A stretch of 64,000 nucleotides of DNA from Pseudozyma flocculosa PF-1 (taxonomy: Eukaryota > Basidiomycota > Ustilaginomycetes > Ustilaginales > Ustilaginaceae): the NCBI RefSeq assembly GCF_000417875.1, contig NW_006920882.1:432857-496856 (forward strand), given 5' to 3'. Positions 25,576 to 37,100 of this stretch are shown here, one piece after another (the first letter of the stretch is position 1; every line of letters starts with the position of its first letter). Made by a program: the position numbers and the translations under genes. The notes under the pieces are model-generated. The model was not told the origin of the DNA, made no database searches, and worked only from the letters and a program-made list of their open reading frames with translations.

Positions 25576-25956
25576 TCTTCTTTTTCTTCTTCGCTTTCTG
25601 AGCATCTCGCTAGAGGCCGAAGACTTTTTGGAGCTGGGGAAGGCGGGGTGGTTTGAACCAAATCCAGGTTCTGGGTTCGAGCCCGCGGCGCCTTTTTTCC
25701 CGATGGCCGGGATCGGGCGGCGAGAAGGTCGGGCGGTTGGCGCGGTTTTGAAAGCGGGCTGCTGGGATTGGACGGGACGCCGGGGGGGCTCGGGCTTTCG
25801 CCGAGGTCTCGAGTCAGGGCTAGTTCCTTTCCCCCTCTCTTTCGCCACCTCCCACCATCCATTCTCACGCTCCGCGCCGCGCCACGCATCACTCGGTTCC
25901 CTCCGAGCCTAGCCGCCTGCACCTCTCTCACCCTTCTATCGCCCTCGACGACGACG
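25576..25956. other. tRNA-Arg to LYS4 intergenic region with a second B-box
   Basis: The 16-mer TTCTGGGTTCGAGCCC of the tRNA T arm (25549-25564) is repeated exactly at 25669-25684 and is followed by T6 at about 25692-25697. No acceptor or anticodon arm could be matched, so this is not called a tRNA. A CT-rich leader precedes LYS4. Confidence 0.6.
25581..25585 (+). terminator. Pol III terminator of tRNA-Arg
   Basis: Five Ts, 6 nt after the discriminator base. Confidence 0.7.
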
Positions 25957-28191
25957 ATGCGAGCCTCGTCCATCCTGCGCCTCAGCCGGGTCGCGCTGGC
26001 GTCGCCGACGGCGGCACGGCGCGGCCTCGCCACCCACGCCTCGGCCTCGTCGTCGTCGACTGCGCCGACGAACCTGATCGAAAAGATTGTCCAGCGGTAC
26101 GCCGTCGACCTGTCTCCGCAGCAGCAGGTGCGGGCGGGCGACTACGTGTCGATCCGGCCCAACGTCGTCATGACGCACGACAACACGGGCCCGGTGATTT
26201 CCAAGTTTGGCTCGATTGGCGCGACGGCGATCCGGGATCCGGACCAGGTCGTCTTTGCGCTCGACCACGATGTGCAGAACAAGTCGGACAAGAACCTGGA
26301 AAAGTACAGCCGCATCGAGAGCTTTGCGCGCCAGCACAACGTCGACTTCTACCCGGCGGGGCGCGGCATCGGCCACCAGGTGCTGGTCGAGGAAGGGTAC
26401 GCGTTCCCGCAGACGCTGGCCGTGGCGTCCGACAGCCACTCGAACATGTACGGCGGCGTCGGGTGCCTGGGCACGCCCATCGTGCGCACCGACGCCGCCG
26501 CCATCTGGGCGACGGGCCAGACGTGGTGGCAGATCCCGCAGGTGGTCAAGGTCGAGCTGACGGGCCAGCTGCCCGCCGGCGTGACGGGCAAGGACGTCAT
26601 CGTGGCGCTCTGCGGCTACTTCAACGAGGACCAGGTGCTCAACGCGGCCATCGAGTTCTCCGGCTCCGGCCTCGACCGCCTGTCGATCGACGAGCGCCTC
26701 GCCATTGCCAACATGACGACCGAGTGGGGCGCCCTGGCCGGCGTCTTCCCCGTCGACGACGTGACGCTGTCGTGGTACGAGCGCCAGATCCGCAAGCGCG
26801 ACCGCCTCGAGCTGCAGCTCGGATCGTCGCCCTCGCCCTCGCGCCACCACCCGCGCCTCAACCTCGAGCGCCTCGACGCCCTCTCCAACGACCTCCTCCG
26901 CTCCGATTCGGGCGCCGCTTACGCCAAGCACCTCACCCTCGACCTCTCGACGCTCGTCCCGCACGTCTCGGGCCCCAACAGCGTCAAGGTCTCGACCCCG
27001 CTCGACCGCCTGGCCGCCCAGAACATCGCTATCCAAAAGGCCTACCTCGTGTCGTGCGTCAACTCGCGCGCTTCGGACCTCAAGGCCGCCGCCGACGTCA
27101 TCCGCGGCAAAAAGGTGGCCAAGGGCGTCGAGTTCTACGTGGCCGCCGCGTCGAGCGTGGTGCAGCAGGAGGCCGAGGCGGCCGGTGACTGGGGCGCCCT
27201 GATGGCGGCGGGCGCCAGGCCGCTGCCCGCCGGTTGCGGCCCTTGCATCGGCCTCGGCGTCGGCCTGCTCGAGGACGGCGAGGTGGGCATCTCGGCCACC
27301 AACCGCAACTACAAGGGCCGCATGGGCTCGCCCAACGCCCAGGCCTACCTCGCGTCACCCGCCGTCGTGGCTGCGTCGGCCATCGAGGGCCGCATCTGCG
27401 GACCCAGCGACCTCGACCAGAGCAGCCTCCCACCCTCTGACGGCCTCGCATACTCGATCAAGGTGGCCGATGCGCCCGCACCCGCGGCGGCGACAGAACA
27501 GGCCAGCCCTGCCCCCACCACGGCCGCCGCCGACGACTCGTCGCTGCTGCCGTCGTTCCCGGCGTCGTTCCGCGGCCCATTGCTGTTTGCGCCCCAGGAC
27601 AACCTCAACACCGACGGCATCTACCCGGGCAAGTACACGTACCAGGACGATATCACGCCCGAGAAGCAGGCGCAGGTCGTCATGGAGAACTATGACCCCA
27701 ACTTTGCGTCGATCGTGTCGTCTCTGCTGCCCTCGCTGCCCGAGCCGGGCAAGGGTGGGCGCGCGGGGCCGATCCTGATCGGCGGCTACAACTTTGGCAC
27801 GGGCTCGTCGCGCGAGCAGGCGGCGACGGCGCTCAAGTACGCGGGCATCCCGCTCGTGATTGCCGGCTCGTTCGGTGACATCTTCAAGCGCAACGCCATC
27901 AACAACGGCCTCATCTGCCTCGAATGCCCCGAACTCGTCGACTCGCTCACGCAGCGCTTCGCGCGGGACGGCAAGCGCGGGGCCGGTGGCAAAAAGGACG
28001 GCGAGATCACCGTCATGCTCGACGGCGTCGAGGCGAGCGTGCGCAGCGTCAACGGCGAGCTCAAGGTCAGCTGGAAGGACGGCGCCGCCCCCGCCGAGGA
28101 GTACACGACCATCCCCGCCGGCATCGGCCGCAGCGTCCAGGAGATCTTTGTCGCGGGCGGCCTGGAGAAGTGGGTCAAGCAGAGGATTTAG
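25957..28191 (+). CDS. LYS4: Homoaconitase, mitochondrial
   Basis: Single exon, 744 aa. It catalyses the homocitrate-to-homoisocitrate steps (through cis-homoaconitate) of the fungal alpha-aminoadipate lysine pathway in the mitochondrial matrix. The start at 25957 gives an Arg/Ser/Ala-rich, acid-free N-terminus ([23 protein letters not shown]) typical of a mitochondrial targeting peptide. The 4Fe-4S cluster cysteines are C in [11 protein letters not shown] (about 366) and the pair in CGPCIGLG (about 427 and 430). [11 protein letters not shown] and the swivel domain [31 protein letters not shown] match homoaconitases rather than citrate aconitase. The open frame continues 63 codons upstream, but the pyrimidine-rich composition there looks like leader. 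Alternative: an isopropylmalate isomerase, less likely given the residue pattern and length. Confidence 0.93.
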   Translation: MRASSILRLSRVALASPTAARRGLATHASASSSSTAPTNLIEKIVQRYAVDLSPQQQVRAGDYVSIRPNVVMTHDNTGPVISKFGSIGATAIRDPDQVVFALDHDVQNKSDKNLEKYSRIESFARQHNVDFYPAGRGIGHQVLVEEGYAFPQTLAVASDSHSNMYGGVGCLGTPIVRTDAAAIWATGQTWWQIPQVVKVELTGQLPAGVTGKDVIVALCGYFNEDQVLNAAIEFSGSGLDRLSIDERLAIANMTTEWGALAGVFPVDDVTLSWYERQIRKRDRLELQLGSSPSPSRHHPRLNLERLDALSNDLLRSDSGAAYAKHLTLDLSTLVPHVSGPNSVKVSTPLDRLAAQNIAIQKAYLVSCVNSRASDLKAAADVIRGKKVAKGVEFYVAAASSVVQQEAEAAGDWGALMAAGARPLPAGCGPCIGLGVGLLEDGEVGISATNRNYKGRMGSPNAQAYLASPAVVAASAIEGRICGPSDLDQSSLPPSDGLAYSIKVADAPAPAAATEQASPAPTTAAADDSSLLPSFPASFRGPLLFAPQDNLNTDGIYPGKYTYQDDITPEKQAQVVMENYDPNFASIVSSLLPSLPEPGKGGRAGPILIGGYNFGTGSSREQAATALKYAGIPLVIAGSFGDIFKRNAINNGLICLECPELVDSLTQRFARDGKRGAGGKKDGEITVMLDGVEASVRSVNGELKVSWKDGAAPAEEYTTIPAGIGRSVQEIFVAGGLEKWVKQRI

Positions 28192-29644
28192 AGCGGTCGC
28201 CCGTCGTGTCGCGGCAGAATAGAATCGATGCATGGCAGAGTCGAGGCGTGACCGTGTCGTGCTGGCTGGTCGTAGCGGTACGAGCCAGGCTCTCTGATAC
28301 GGTAGCGGCGAGCCTGGTTCCAAGGGTAAGAGTGTGATGGCAAGGCGGCGTTCGATGGCTGCGGGATCGGGATGAGCTCTTTGGTGCTTCCGATGAGCTC
28401 GATTGTCCCCGATCCCGATGCCTCCCACCGCGCCGCGATGTGCGCTCCGACCCGACGGGCTACAGCAGCCTAGAGGGCCTACGATCCTGTGTGGCTGGCT
28501 GCGGTTCCTTCTTGCCGTCGACGATCCGCACGAGCGAGCGGCAACCCGAGGTATCTGCAAAGCAGGTGCTACGATCCGACTCCGAACAGGTGAGCGGGCT
28601 GACGAGAGCGATGGTCCGATCGTAGTCTACCAAGCTCGCTCGCCACAGGGGATGCCGGGCGAGCCGACGTATCGGTCCGCGGACACGATGAGCGAGGGCG
28701 GCTCCAATGCCCGTTTTGCCGTACGTTCTTCGAGGCAGGGTGGGTTCTTCCATCTACAGTATGGTAAGAAGTAAGCATCGAGGCGATGCGACCGATGGGT
28801 TGGATTTGGCTGCCAGGACTCGAGGTGGATCCATGATCGAGCCGCGGCGAATTGCTACATGCCGGTATCGGTACCGGTGCGTTGCCTGCCAAGCATCGTC
28901 AGTAGAGCGGGTTCCCCCCTGACTGCGGGTATCAACGCCTGACCCCATCTTGCCTGTGCAGCTCATCCTGCCTGCCACCCGCGAGCACCGTGTCACCGCC
29001 AGTTTCGCTGCCGACCGGTACTTCCGGCGGCATCGTCAGTCAGGACGGCGATTTCTCACCTTCTCTTTTTCGCCTGGATTTTCGGCCAGGATTTTCCCTC
29101 GCCGTCTCGTCGGGCACACCTACTACTGACACGTCGGTCGACCTCCTTGCCTCGACCCTCGACAGTGCCCGCCTGTCATCGATCCCACGTATGCCAGGAG
29201 GACATCCTCCGTCCACGGAGCTCGACGGGGACAACGAGCTCTATCCATCATCGTCGCAATGCGACCCCTCGAGACCCTAGCCTGCTTTGTCCGCTGGCGC
29301 AAGGAGGTAATGTCCCCAGCCAGACGGACCGAGGCACCGACGTACAAACAAACAGGCGGAGGCCATCGAGAGGGGGCGGCCGGGCGCATTCGACGGCTGC
29401 GCAGCCCTGCTGCTCCCCTTCCGATGGAGCGTACCAAAGACATCTGCCTGGGCCCTCCTGCTCGTAACTACGGCAAAGTGGCAGACCGACCATGTCGTGT
29501 GAGCCAAGGAGTCGACGGCCCGGCGGGCCCTGGCCAGCGATGGGTATCATGTGCGGTTCCGTGCCTCGGCTCTCGTCGAGCCAGACCAACACCGGCCTGA
29601 CTTGCCCGACTTGCTCGACTCGGACGCGCTTCGCGTCGCCCGCT

Positions 29645-29774
29645 ATGTGATCATAGCGAGGGGGACAGTGCGATAAGATCACATTCCGCCCCGGCCTGTT
29701 TCAGCTAAAATCACATATTCTCAACTCGCAAGTCACATCCCATCAAATCACACGTACGCTTCAAAGTCACACAC
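29645..29774. repeat. Cluster of TCACA-type motifs
   Basis: Five spaced copies of A(A)NTCACA occur at about 29677, 29708, 29730, 29745 and 29763, plus the inverted form TGTGATCA at 29646. The copies share the TCACA core with an A-rich left flank. Spacing is irregular (about 14-31 nt), so they are not a tandem repeat. They could be a transcription-factor site cluster. Confidence 0.6.
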
Positions 29775-29950
29775 CCGTTGCGTCGACCGCTCTCGCCCAG
29801 CTCCGTCTGGAAGCGTTTCAAACCTCGCTCGGATGGTCATCCGTTGTAAACAACGGGCCGGATGGCGTTGTCGTACAGCACGACGGACCGCGACGAGGCT
29901 CGCCGGGCACAGAGGTCTGATGGTGACAAGCGGCTTGCTCGCGGATAGAG

Positions 29951-29971
29951 CCCCCCGGGGGGGGGGGGGGG
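29951..29971 (+). repeat. C6-G15 homopolymer tract
   Basis: CCCCCC is followed by about 15 Gs. It could form a hairpin or G-quadruplex. Homopolymer length may be unreliable. Confidence 0.85.
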
Positions 29972-32900
29972 CAGCGAGCGAGGAGCAGAGTGTGGCACGG
30001 TCCCAACGGGATCAGGGCTCATAGACCGGCGGGGCCGGATGGCGAATCGACCGTCACATAAATGATGGAGCCAAGCGGCTTTCTTCCCCTTTCTGGACGT
30101 CGGCTGCCACCATCACCGACTGGCCAATGCTGCTGATTGCCGCCGGGAGCGATGCCGTTTGTCGTTCTCGCCGCCGCGACCTCGCCAGGCGGTGAGACGG
30201 TGATGTGCACGCGCGGCGCGACTGTGGCACACGTCTGGCTTCCACCACTTCAACCAGACGGAAGGTCGAGCAAGCTGAGGTCTGCCTGGTTGCCCTTGCC
30301 AGCCGCCGCAGCCTTGTGCTGTTTGTGTCTGACCGCCATGTGGACATGGGCGTCGACAGAGAAGCGGCAGCCGGGGCGGGTCGCAGGCGGGAAAACAGAT
30401 CGACGTCCTCGCTTCCACCAAAAGCACCCTACCCACACCCCGGCATGCGCCCTCTCTTTTCTCTCATCTGCGCACCTCTTCATCGCGAGGGGGCGGGCGA
30501 GGTCGTTCGAGTGTGGCCGCTGCCTAGCCGACCCTGCTCTTCCTCCCGTCTTCTTGCGATATGTATGGGCACCGGCAGGGTGCAACGCTGCAGACCGGGG
30601 ACTCGTAGGGGCTCTAGGCTTCCACCCAACAAGGCCCTGCAGTGCCCTCACGAGTTTGCGACCTGCACCGTCGATCTCTAGCTCCTCGTCCTTCGAAGAT
30701 GAAGCGCTTTCGTTGCTAGACAAAGAAGGAGCACGGCCGGGCCCCGATACGACAATAACGAGAGGAGAGAAGCCCTCTTGGCCGAAAGTCGGAGCGACGT
30801 CCAGAACGGGGAAAGGCGCGATCAGCAGAGACGGCTCGGCGTGCCCTCTCGAAAAGGTAAGCGTTCAGAGCGGAGGGGAAAAGGTCGCTCGCTCGCTCTG
30901 CTCCTCGGCCGCACGTCGCCGCAGTCGTGTTTCAGGCCGCCGAGGTCGGGCGTCAGTCCCCCGCGTCCCGACGAGCAGCCGCCATCTTCCACCAAGGCCG
31001 TGTCCTGCTCAGGCTCGTATACGACCACTTACCGACGCTTCGCCAGCACGGTGGCGACTCGTTGAAGGAACGACGAGAGTGCACGCCTCGCACTCTCATG
31101 CTTGACTTGCCGAAAGCCGTTATGAGGTCGAGCAGGCGGCCGCGGATCACTTCTCATGCGCTTCGATGGATACCACGGTACCTATCTACGGCAAGGCGGA
31201 CGATCACTAGACTCGCTTCGGGACTGACAGGCCGGTGTCCGTCGGCTCGACACGCCACCTGGTCCATCGCCAAGGCCGCCGCAGCCTTCGACGAAGTCAC
31301 ACCGCAGCCGGCTCACGAGCTGTGCAGTACCTGTCTCCATCCGTGTTCATGATTGCCGTCTCCATTGCTCATTTGACGGACAAGTGGAGGCGCCACGACG
31401 GCAGCCGATGACCACGGGGACGGATACGGCACAGTCACCATCCCAAGTCGACAGCGGGATGGACAGCGATGCTGTGCACGTACGTACCAATGTGCGAATG
31501 GCCAGGAGGACGGCGCCAGGACAACATGGTGTTAGGACAACGGGAGGGGCGGACGTTTTGTTGTCGGCGTCGTCCGCGGATCTATCAGCATTCTTGATTG
31601 TCGATACGTGCTCGAAGATCTGGCGGACGAGACGCATCATGCTAGGTGCCGGCCGTTGCTCGAGCATCGCGACTTGCTCTGCGACGGGATCCTCGATGGC
31701 GGCACAGGCGGCAAAGTCGCCTGCCCCTCAAAGGCGGCAGAAGAGGCCGGGTCGCTCCGAACGAGGGAGAGAGGACGCAGGGGAGCGGCGACGGGCGTAA
31801 CCAACGTGGCAACGGACAAGCATGCAGGGTGTAGGCGTCGATCCCGACGTCGTCCGCCCTCGACCAACACCGGCCCGCAGAAGACGACCGAGCGAGGGAG
31901 CGAAAAGGCCGTGCACCGCTCGCTCGCTTGCTCTGCTTGCTTGCGCTTGCTTCTTGCTTGTTTGTTGCAACGCCATGCAGACCCTATCCTTCCCATGCGG
32001 GCCACCGCATGATGAAATCAAACCACGCCGGCTCTCGTCGAGGCGAAGGTCGAGCGGCAAGCAAGCGAACACAGCCAGGCCAGGCCACCGTAGCGAACAG
32101 GTCGAGAAGAAGATCGAATCAAGAGCGACCAACGTACGAGCCCTAACTGCGCCCTCTGGGCCAGCCGAGGAGGAGAGAAGGCGGCCTCCTTCGGAGCAGA
32201 CGGCTGTCAAGACGCTCAGCCCGCAAGCATCGAGGGCCCGCTGGGAGCATGCAGGTCGGGTCCAGCCCGCCGCTGCAGGCCTCCCAGAGGTGGCTCCTCG
32301 TACGTTAGTTGCACAGCCAGGCCGTGCGTTTGCTTTCGCCCTCTTGCCGGCACCTCGAGACGCGCGACGATCAAGGGTCCGACGCCGCCGCCGCCGACGC
32401 CGCCGTACGTGGCCTTGCTTTCGTACATGACCGACCTGCGGGCCTGCTGCGCCTTGACTCTGACACGCCCAGGTAGGCCAGGACTAGCGAAGCCTGGGGA
32501 CCGGCCTACCTGCGACACGCTGCGCATGTGCGTCGTGATCCCGCCAGGCAAGAGATGGATCGATGCTTGCTTGCTACAGTAGCCGGCTCGTCGGCAGCGA
32601 GCAGAATCCGTTGGTCGCCTGCACCGGCACCACTGTGGGTTCCGTCGCGCTCGCGCTCGCGGTGGTCTGGGATCTTGGAGGAGGGATCGACCTCACCTCC
32701 CATTCGAAGGCCAGACCACCGCTGCTTGACGTCCGACGACGACGACAACAACGACGACGACGACGACCATCATCATCCTTCCTGGTGCTCGCTGCGATAC
32801 CTCGCCGTCCTTTCCACTCCCCGCCACCGCCCATTGACGAACCCTTCGACCTGAGCAACTCTGCCAGCGGGCTTGGTCTTGCCCCGCCCTCTGATCCGAC

Positions 32901-33100
32901 GCTCCGACCGAGCGACCGACAACTCGGCCAGTCGAAAAAGCAACTCGGCCAGCGTACATCTCGCTCGGCGCTCCGCCAGAGGCAAAACGCGACCCTTTCC
33001 GCAAAAGCTGACGTCCCAACTCCGAGGCTTCCTGCAGCGCGACCGACCCACCGACTGCGGCCGGCTGCCTCTCTCGCCCCTCTTTGCCCGACTCTGTGGT

Positions 33101-34395
33101 GCGGAGAGTGACCATCCTCTGGCTTGCCCCCGCCACCGATCCGCGAGCGCAAACGCTACCAACCCCGCACGACAGCTCCCCGCCTCGTCGTCGAGCGTCG
33201 AGCCCGATCCGATACCAGGCACCGCCAGCTGGGGCCGAGGGACGACACGCTCTTGTTGCGTCCGAGCCGTCTGCGCGACCTGCCTCGCCGAAGCGCATAC
33301 CCGGAGCTGACCCTCGTCCGGCCAGCCTCCCTCGCCTACGGCCCCTACCACTGCCGACTCGAGGACCTGCTTCGACGCACCCTCTGTAGAACGTCGACGA
33401 GCGCAGCTTCGGCCAGTGCCTGCACGCTTTCCCTCACCAACACCGAGCGCAAGCTGAATCGAGCAGGTCCCCCCGGGGCAGGCCCATCAAATAGTCCCGT
33501 GCCGCCGCACCCACCGTCTCGACACCGATCCCGGGCTGACGGCGCCTCGGTACCGGAAGGCAAAGGTGCTGGTCGATTCAAGCGCCGCCAACGTGGCATC
33601 CGAACCTCCGCTGCTTGCCACCCAGGCGGAGCGCAGCAGTACCACCGACCCGCCGCTGCCACCGCCGAAGCAGCGCAGCGACCCCGGGCCCCCCAACAAG
33701 GCTCGTCTCCTTCAGGAACGGACGACGGACGGGCAACGGCACCACGTCGGCTGCCTGGGACGGACACAGCGCCTTTGTGTGTCCTGTCTCTGAGCCTGGC
33801 ATCGTTGCTCGCTCGAGATCGACGTCGCAGATCCTACAAGTACGTGACAGCCAGTGGGACCAGGTTGAGCATCGGACAGAATCCTCACCCTCCTCGACCC
33901 TTTGCCACCTCTCCACTCCATTCGACCCCGCTCCGTTCCGCCTCGCTTTGCTATAATCCACGCTCTCTCCGGCTCGACCGAAACCCACGCTCTTTGCACC
34001 CCTTCCGCACCGTCAGCCCGACAGCCAGCCTTGCCGTTGCTTTTCACAGCGACGACAGCACTCACGTTCATTTTGACCTCAGTCTAGCTTCACGTGAGTA
34101 GCGCAGGGGGGGAGGCAGGATGGCGACGGTCAGCTGGTCGCCTTGCTAGGTGCCGGTGGTCGAAGCGAAGAAAGCGGGAAGGGTCGGCCGCTCACGCTCC
34201 AACGCACCTCTCCTTTGCTCCCGCTTCCGACTTTTCCCCCTGACTTCGTCTTTGTGCCCGATCGATGTCCCGACCACCACCGCCGATCCGCCACACCCCC
34301 ACCGATCTACGATCTGATGCTGCCTCCCCCTGCTGCCGCTGCCACCCGCGCCCCTGCCGATGTGGTTGGCTGGCATGCTCGCTCATATCCATGGC

Positions 34396-34455
<60 letters not shown>

Positions 34456-37100
34456 TGATTGCCGCGGAACCCGCGTTGCGTTGCTTCGATTTCGACCTCT
34501 TGGACCCTGGCGCGCCCATCCCCTTGCATTTCGGATTGCGCGTCGCCTGCCTTGTCGCCCCCAACGACGCCCGCCCGTGCCATTTCCAAACAAACGCGCC
34601 CTTGCATCGACCGGCATGGCGACCGCAACTTGACACCTGCTGCTGGCCCCCCTTCCTCGTCCATCGACCCATCGCTCCACCATCGCCCCACCGCCGCCGC
34701 CCGCCCGCCCTCCGACCGATGTTCCGGCACCACGTCCATTCGCTGCATCGATGCCATACCGACACTCGCCTGCCTCCTGGCGGCGGCTGGGCTGAACGCT
34801 CCCTGCTTGCTGCCTGCCTTCTTTGCCGGCAAAACCTCTCCCGCCTCGCCCCCTGACCTCTCCCCTCTCGCTGCCGCCGCTTGACGACATCGACCAACGA
34901 CGACGACGGCCACGGAACGCATACACTCGTCCCGCCCCCTTGCTTCGACGTATGCCCCGCTCCCCCATTCCGCCCAACTGACACCTGTCCTGGCATATCC
35001 TCATCCTCCGGACGATGCTGCGCTCCCGCCGTCACCCTTGCCCCCGGGTCGGGTTGCGGCTGCCCCCAATGCTCCTGGCGGGACCGACCACACTCTTTTT
35101 GTGCGCTGTCATCCTAACCCCTTGCACCTTGCTTGGACGCTCGCAGCCAATCGACCTGCCTCGCCGCTCCCATTCGTAGAGCTGCCGACCAACTTCCCCG
35201 AGCCTTCGTCTCGATCTGGCAAACGCGGAGTCCTCAACCTAGCCTGCCTGCGATCCCGCAGCAAACGTGAGTGCATGACCGATGCCCAGCCCAAAGCCAG
35301 GCAAAGCTCTCTTGCTCACCGCCTCCTACCCTCTCCCTCCCCCTCCTCTTCCCTTGGTACCGCCCATCGCCCGACCCCGCCGTCGAACCTGCGATGGCCT
35401 CTGTCCGCGGATCCACTACTGCTGCCGCCTTCTGCACGCCCATCCTGCCCTTGCTTGCACGCGATGCCGCTGCCCGGTCTTGCTCGTCTCGTCGGACCGT
35501 ACATGGCGCGCGTCTTTCCCTGCCGCCCGATGCTCCCGGGCCTCTGGACGCTGCCATTCCTGCACGGCTCTCCATTCCTCACGTGTCATCCATGCTTCTC
35601 TCGCGCTCCCTCGCCCGCCCCAACCGACACCCACCGTATCGATGCCGACCGCCGCGACTCCGTCCTTGCATCCCTCGTCCTGCGCTCTTCGCCGACATGG
35701 ATTCCGCCTCCGCCGCCGCCGCCGCCCCGCTTTTGAATCCCGCCAACAAACAAATGCCTTTGTCGTCGTCGGATGCTGCTGCTGCTGCTGCTGCTCCGGT
35801 AACGATGCTGCTGCCCTCGCCCCGCCCGGCCCCCTTGCTTTGCGGCCTTCATGGTTTCACGTCATTGCACGACTCGACTCGAATTCCCCTCCGGGACCCT
35901 TCCTTTTTCCGCGCCGCGCCCGCTCCGGATCGCTACGGCTGTCGACGCGTGGCCCCCTCCTCGCCCAACGCTACCGACACGCTCTATCACTTCCTCGGCC
36001 TCTTGCCCGCGCTTTGCCGTCGCCACCGATTGCCACTGCCGCTTCCTCGCCATTCCCGGGAACCTGTCACATTCCCGGTTGCAGACCTGCAGCACAAGAC
36101 GCGCCGGTCAAGTTCTTGCTTGCGCCCGCGCCTTGCCCCGCTCTTGCACTTGCTCTAGCAAGATCAGTCACGGTCCAGCCCATCATATACAATCGTCGGA
36201 ACGTACATCGACTAGGCTCGCAGCGCCCGTCTCCCCTCCCGCCGGCCTCCATACCGAACAGCCGGACCCTCGATCTGCACCTGCACCTGTCCCGTCAATA
36301 CCGCGCTCGCCTCGACACGCACATCGTTTGACGATCTCAAGACGTCACTTGGCCATCGTTCCTCGCCACCTGCACACCTTGACCTCGATCTCCCACCTTC
36401 CTCCTCTCGACCGACGCACGCGCTTGCTGCGACAGGTGAGTGCCCCGGCTCGCTGGTCCCTGCACATTCTCTGCCAGTCGCGGTACGGCCCGCAGCTCGT
36501 CTCCGGCACGCTGCGCCGCTCGGCATGGCCTCTTGCCCTCTCTTGCGCCCACGCCGTCTCAGCTGGCAGCCTTTCGGGTGGCACCACCACACCAGCCCGT
36601 TGCTCGGCTAGCGTTGGCGGCGGTCAGGCTACGAGGCGTTTCTGCGGCCGAGCTTATGACCCATCCTTTAAAAGGGGACCATGGCTTTATTGGCTTCAGC
36701 GGCATCCCATCTTCGTCCGAACCTCTCCATCACCGCCCCACTATCCCTCCCCCTCCCCCGTGCTTCAGCTGACCCCTCCCCTCCCCTTCCTGCCCTTCCC
36801 CTGCATCTCCATACCCACTCTCAACTCCTTATCGCTCTTTGCTGCTCGCTCGCTCGCCTGCCTCCTCGCACAACAACTACAACGCTCGCTATCGACACTC
36901 CTTCGGCTCTTCGCATCCGGCTTCCATTTCTCCAATCGCATCGTCTGTCATCGTCTCTGCACCACTGCGACCCGCCACATCCCCACCCGCGCGCCTTCGC
37001 CCATCATCTTCTACCTGGAACGACAGCATTCAAAACTCTGCCGCTCCTCACTCTCATCAGCCCCCTATCAGCCATCCAATCAGAAACGCGTCTAGCCAAC
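33101..37100 (+). promoter_or_regulatory. 4-kb pyrimidine-rich region upstream of the G1 cyclin
   Basis: The plus strand is strikingly C/T-rich, like the short leaders of the other genes here, but far longer. Spliceosomal donors GTGAGT occur at 34094, 35267 and 36436. The last pairs well with a CAG at 36562 to make a 127-nt intron (36436-36562). A TTTAAAAG element lies at 36667. Long open frames in this stretch (349 codons from 35282, 414 codons from 35851) follow from the lack of A and are low-complexity. I read this as promoter plus possibly a long spliced 5' leader, not as a protein gene. Confidence 0.45.
34396..34456. repeat. (GAC)n triplet microsatellite
   Basis: About 20 near-perfect GAC units in the cyclin upstream region. 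Confidence 0.95.

Larger units (their letters stand above)
28192..33100. other. 4.9-kb gene-free region downstream of LYS4
   Basis: No supportable gene on either strand. Open frames up to 322 codons (30137-31105) show neither the C-ending codon bias of the neighbours nor any recognisable motif. Contents: a TCACA-motif cluster (29645-29774), a C6G15 tract (29951-29971), CTTG-type repeats near 31920-31970, and GAC/AAC triplets near 32736-32770. It could be regulatory DNA, a non-coding RNA gene or decayed sequence. Confidence 0.55.

Noticed and set aside
25620..25700. Second tRNA gene after tRNA-Arg
   Set aside because: Only a T-arm-like block and T-run are present; no acceptor pairing or anticodon arm could be built.
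30137..31105. 322-codon frame in the gene-free region
   Set aside because: No recognisable domain, codon use unlike neighbours, and equally long frames overlap it on other strands.
28192..33100. Decayed transposon in the gene-free region
   Set aside because: No transposase or reverse transcriptase fragments, terminal repeats or target duplications could be seen by eye; a repeat-library search would be decisive.
35282..37095. 349- and 414-codon frames just upstream of the cyclin
   Set aside because: Low-complexity Pro/Ser/Arg/His sequence explained by a pyrimidine-rich strand with few stop codons.
36681..37100. 140-residue in-frame N-terminal extension of the cyclin
   Set aside because: The ATG at 36681 lies only a few bases after a TTTAAAAG element, and the translated part is hydrophobic leader-like sequence absent from cyclins.
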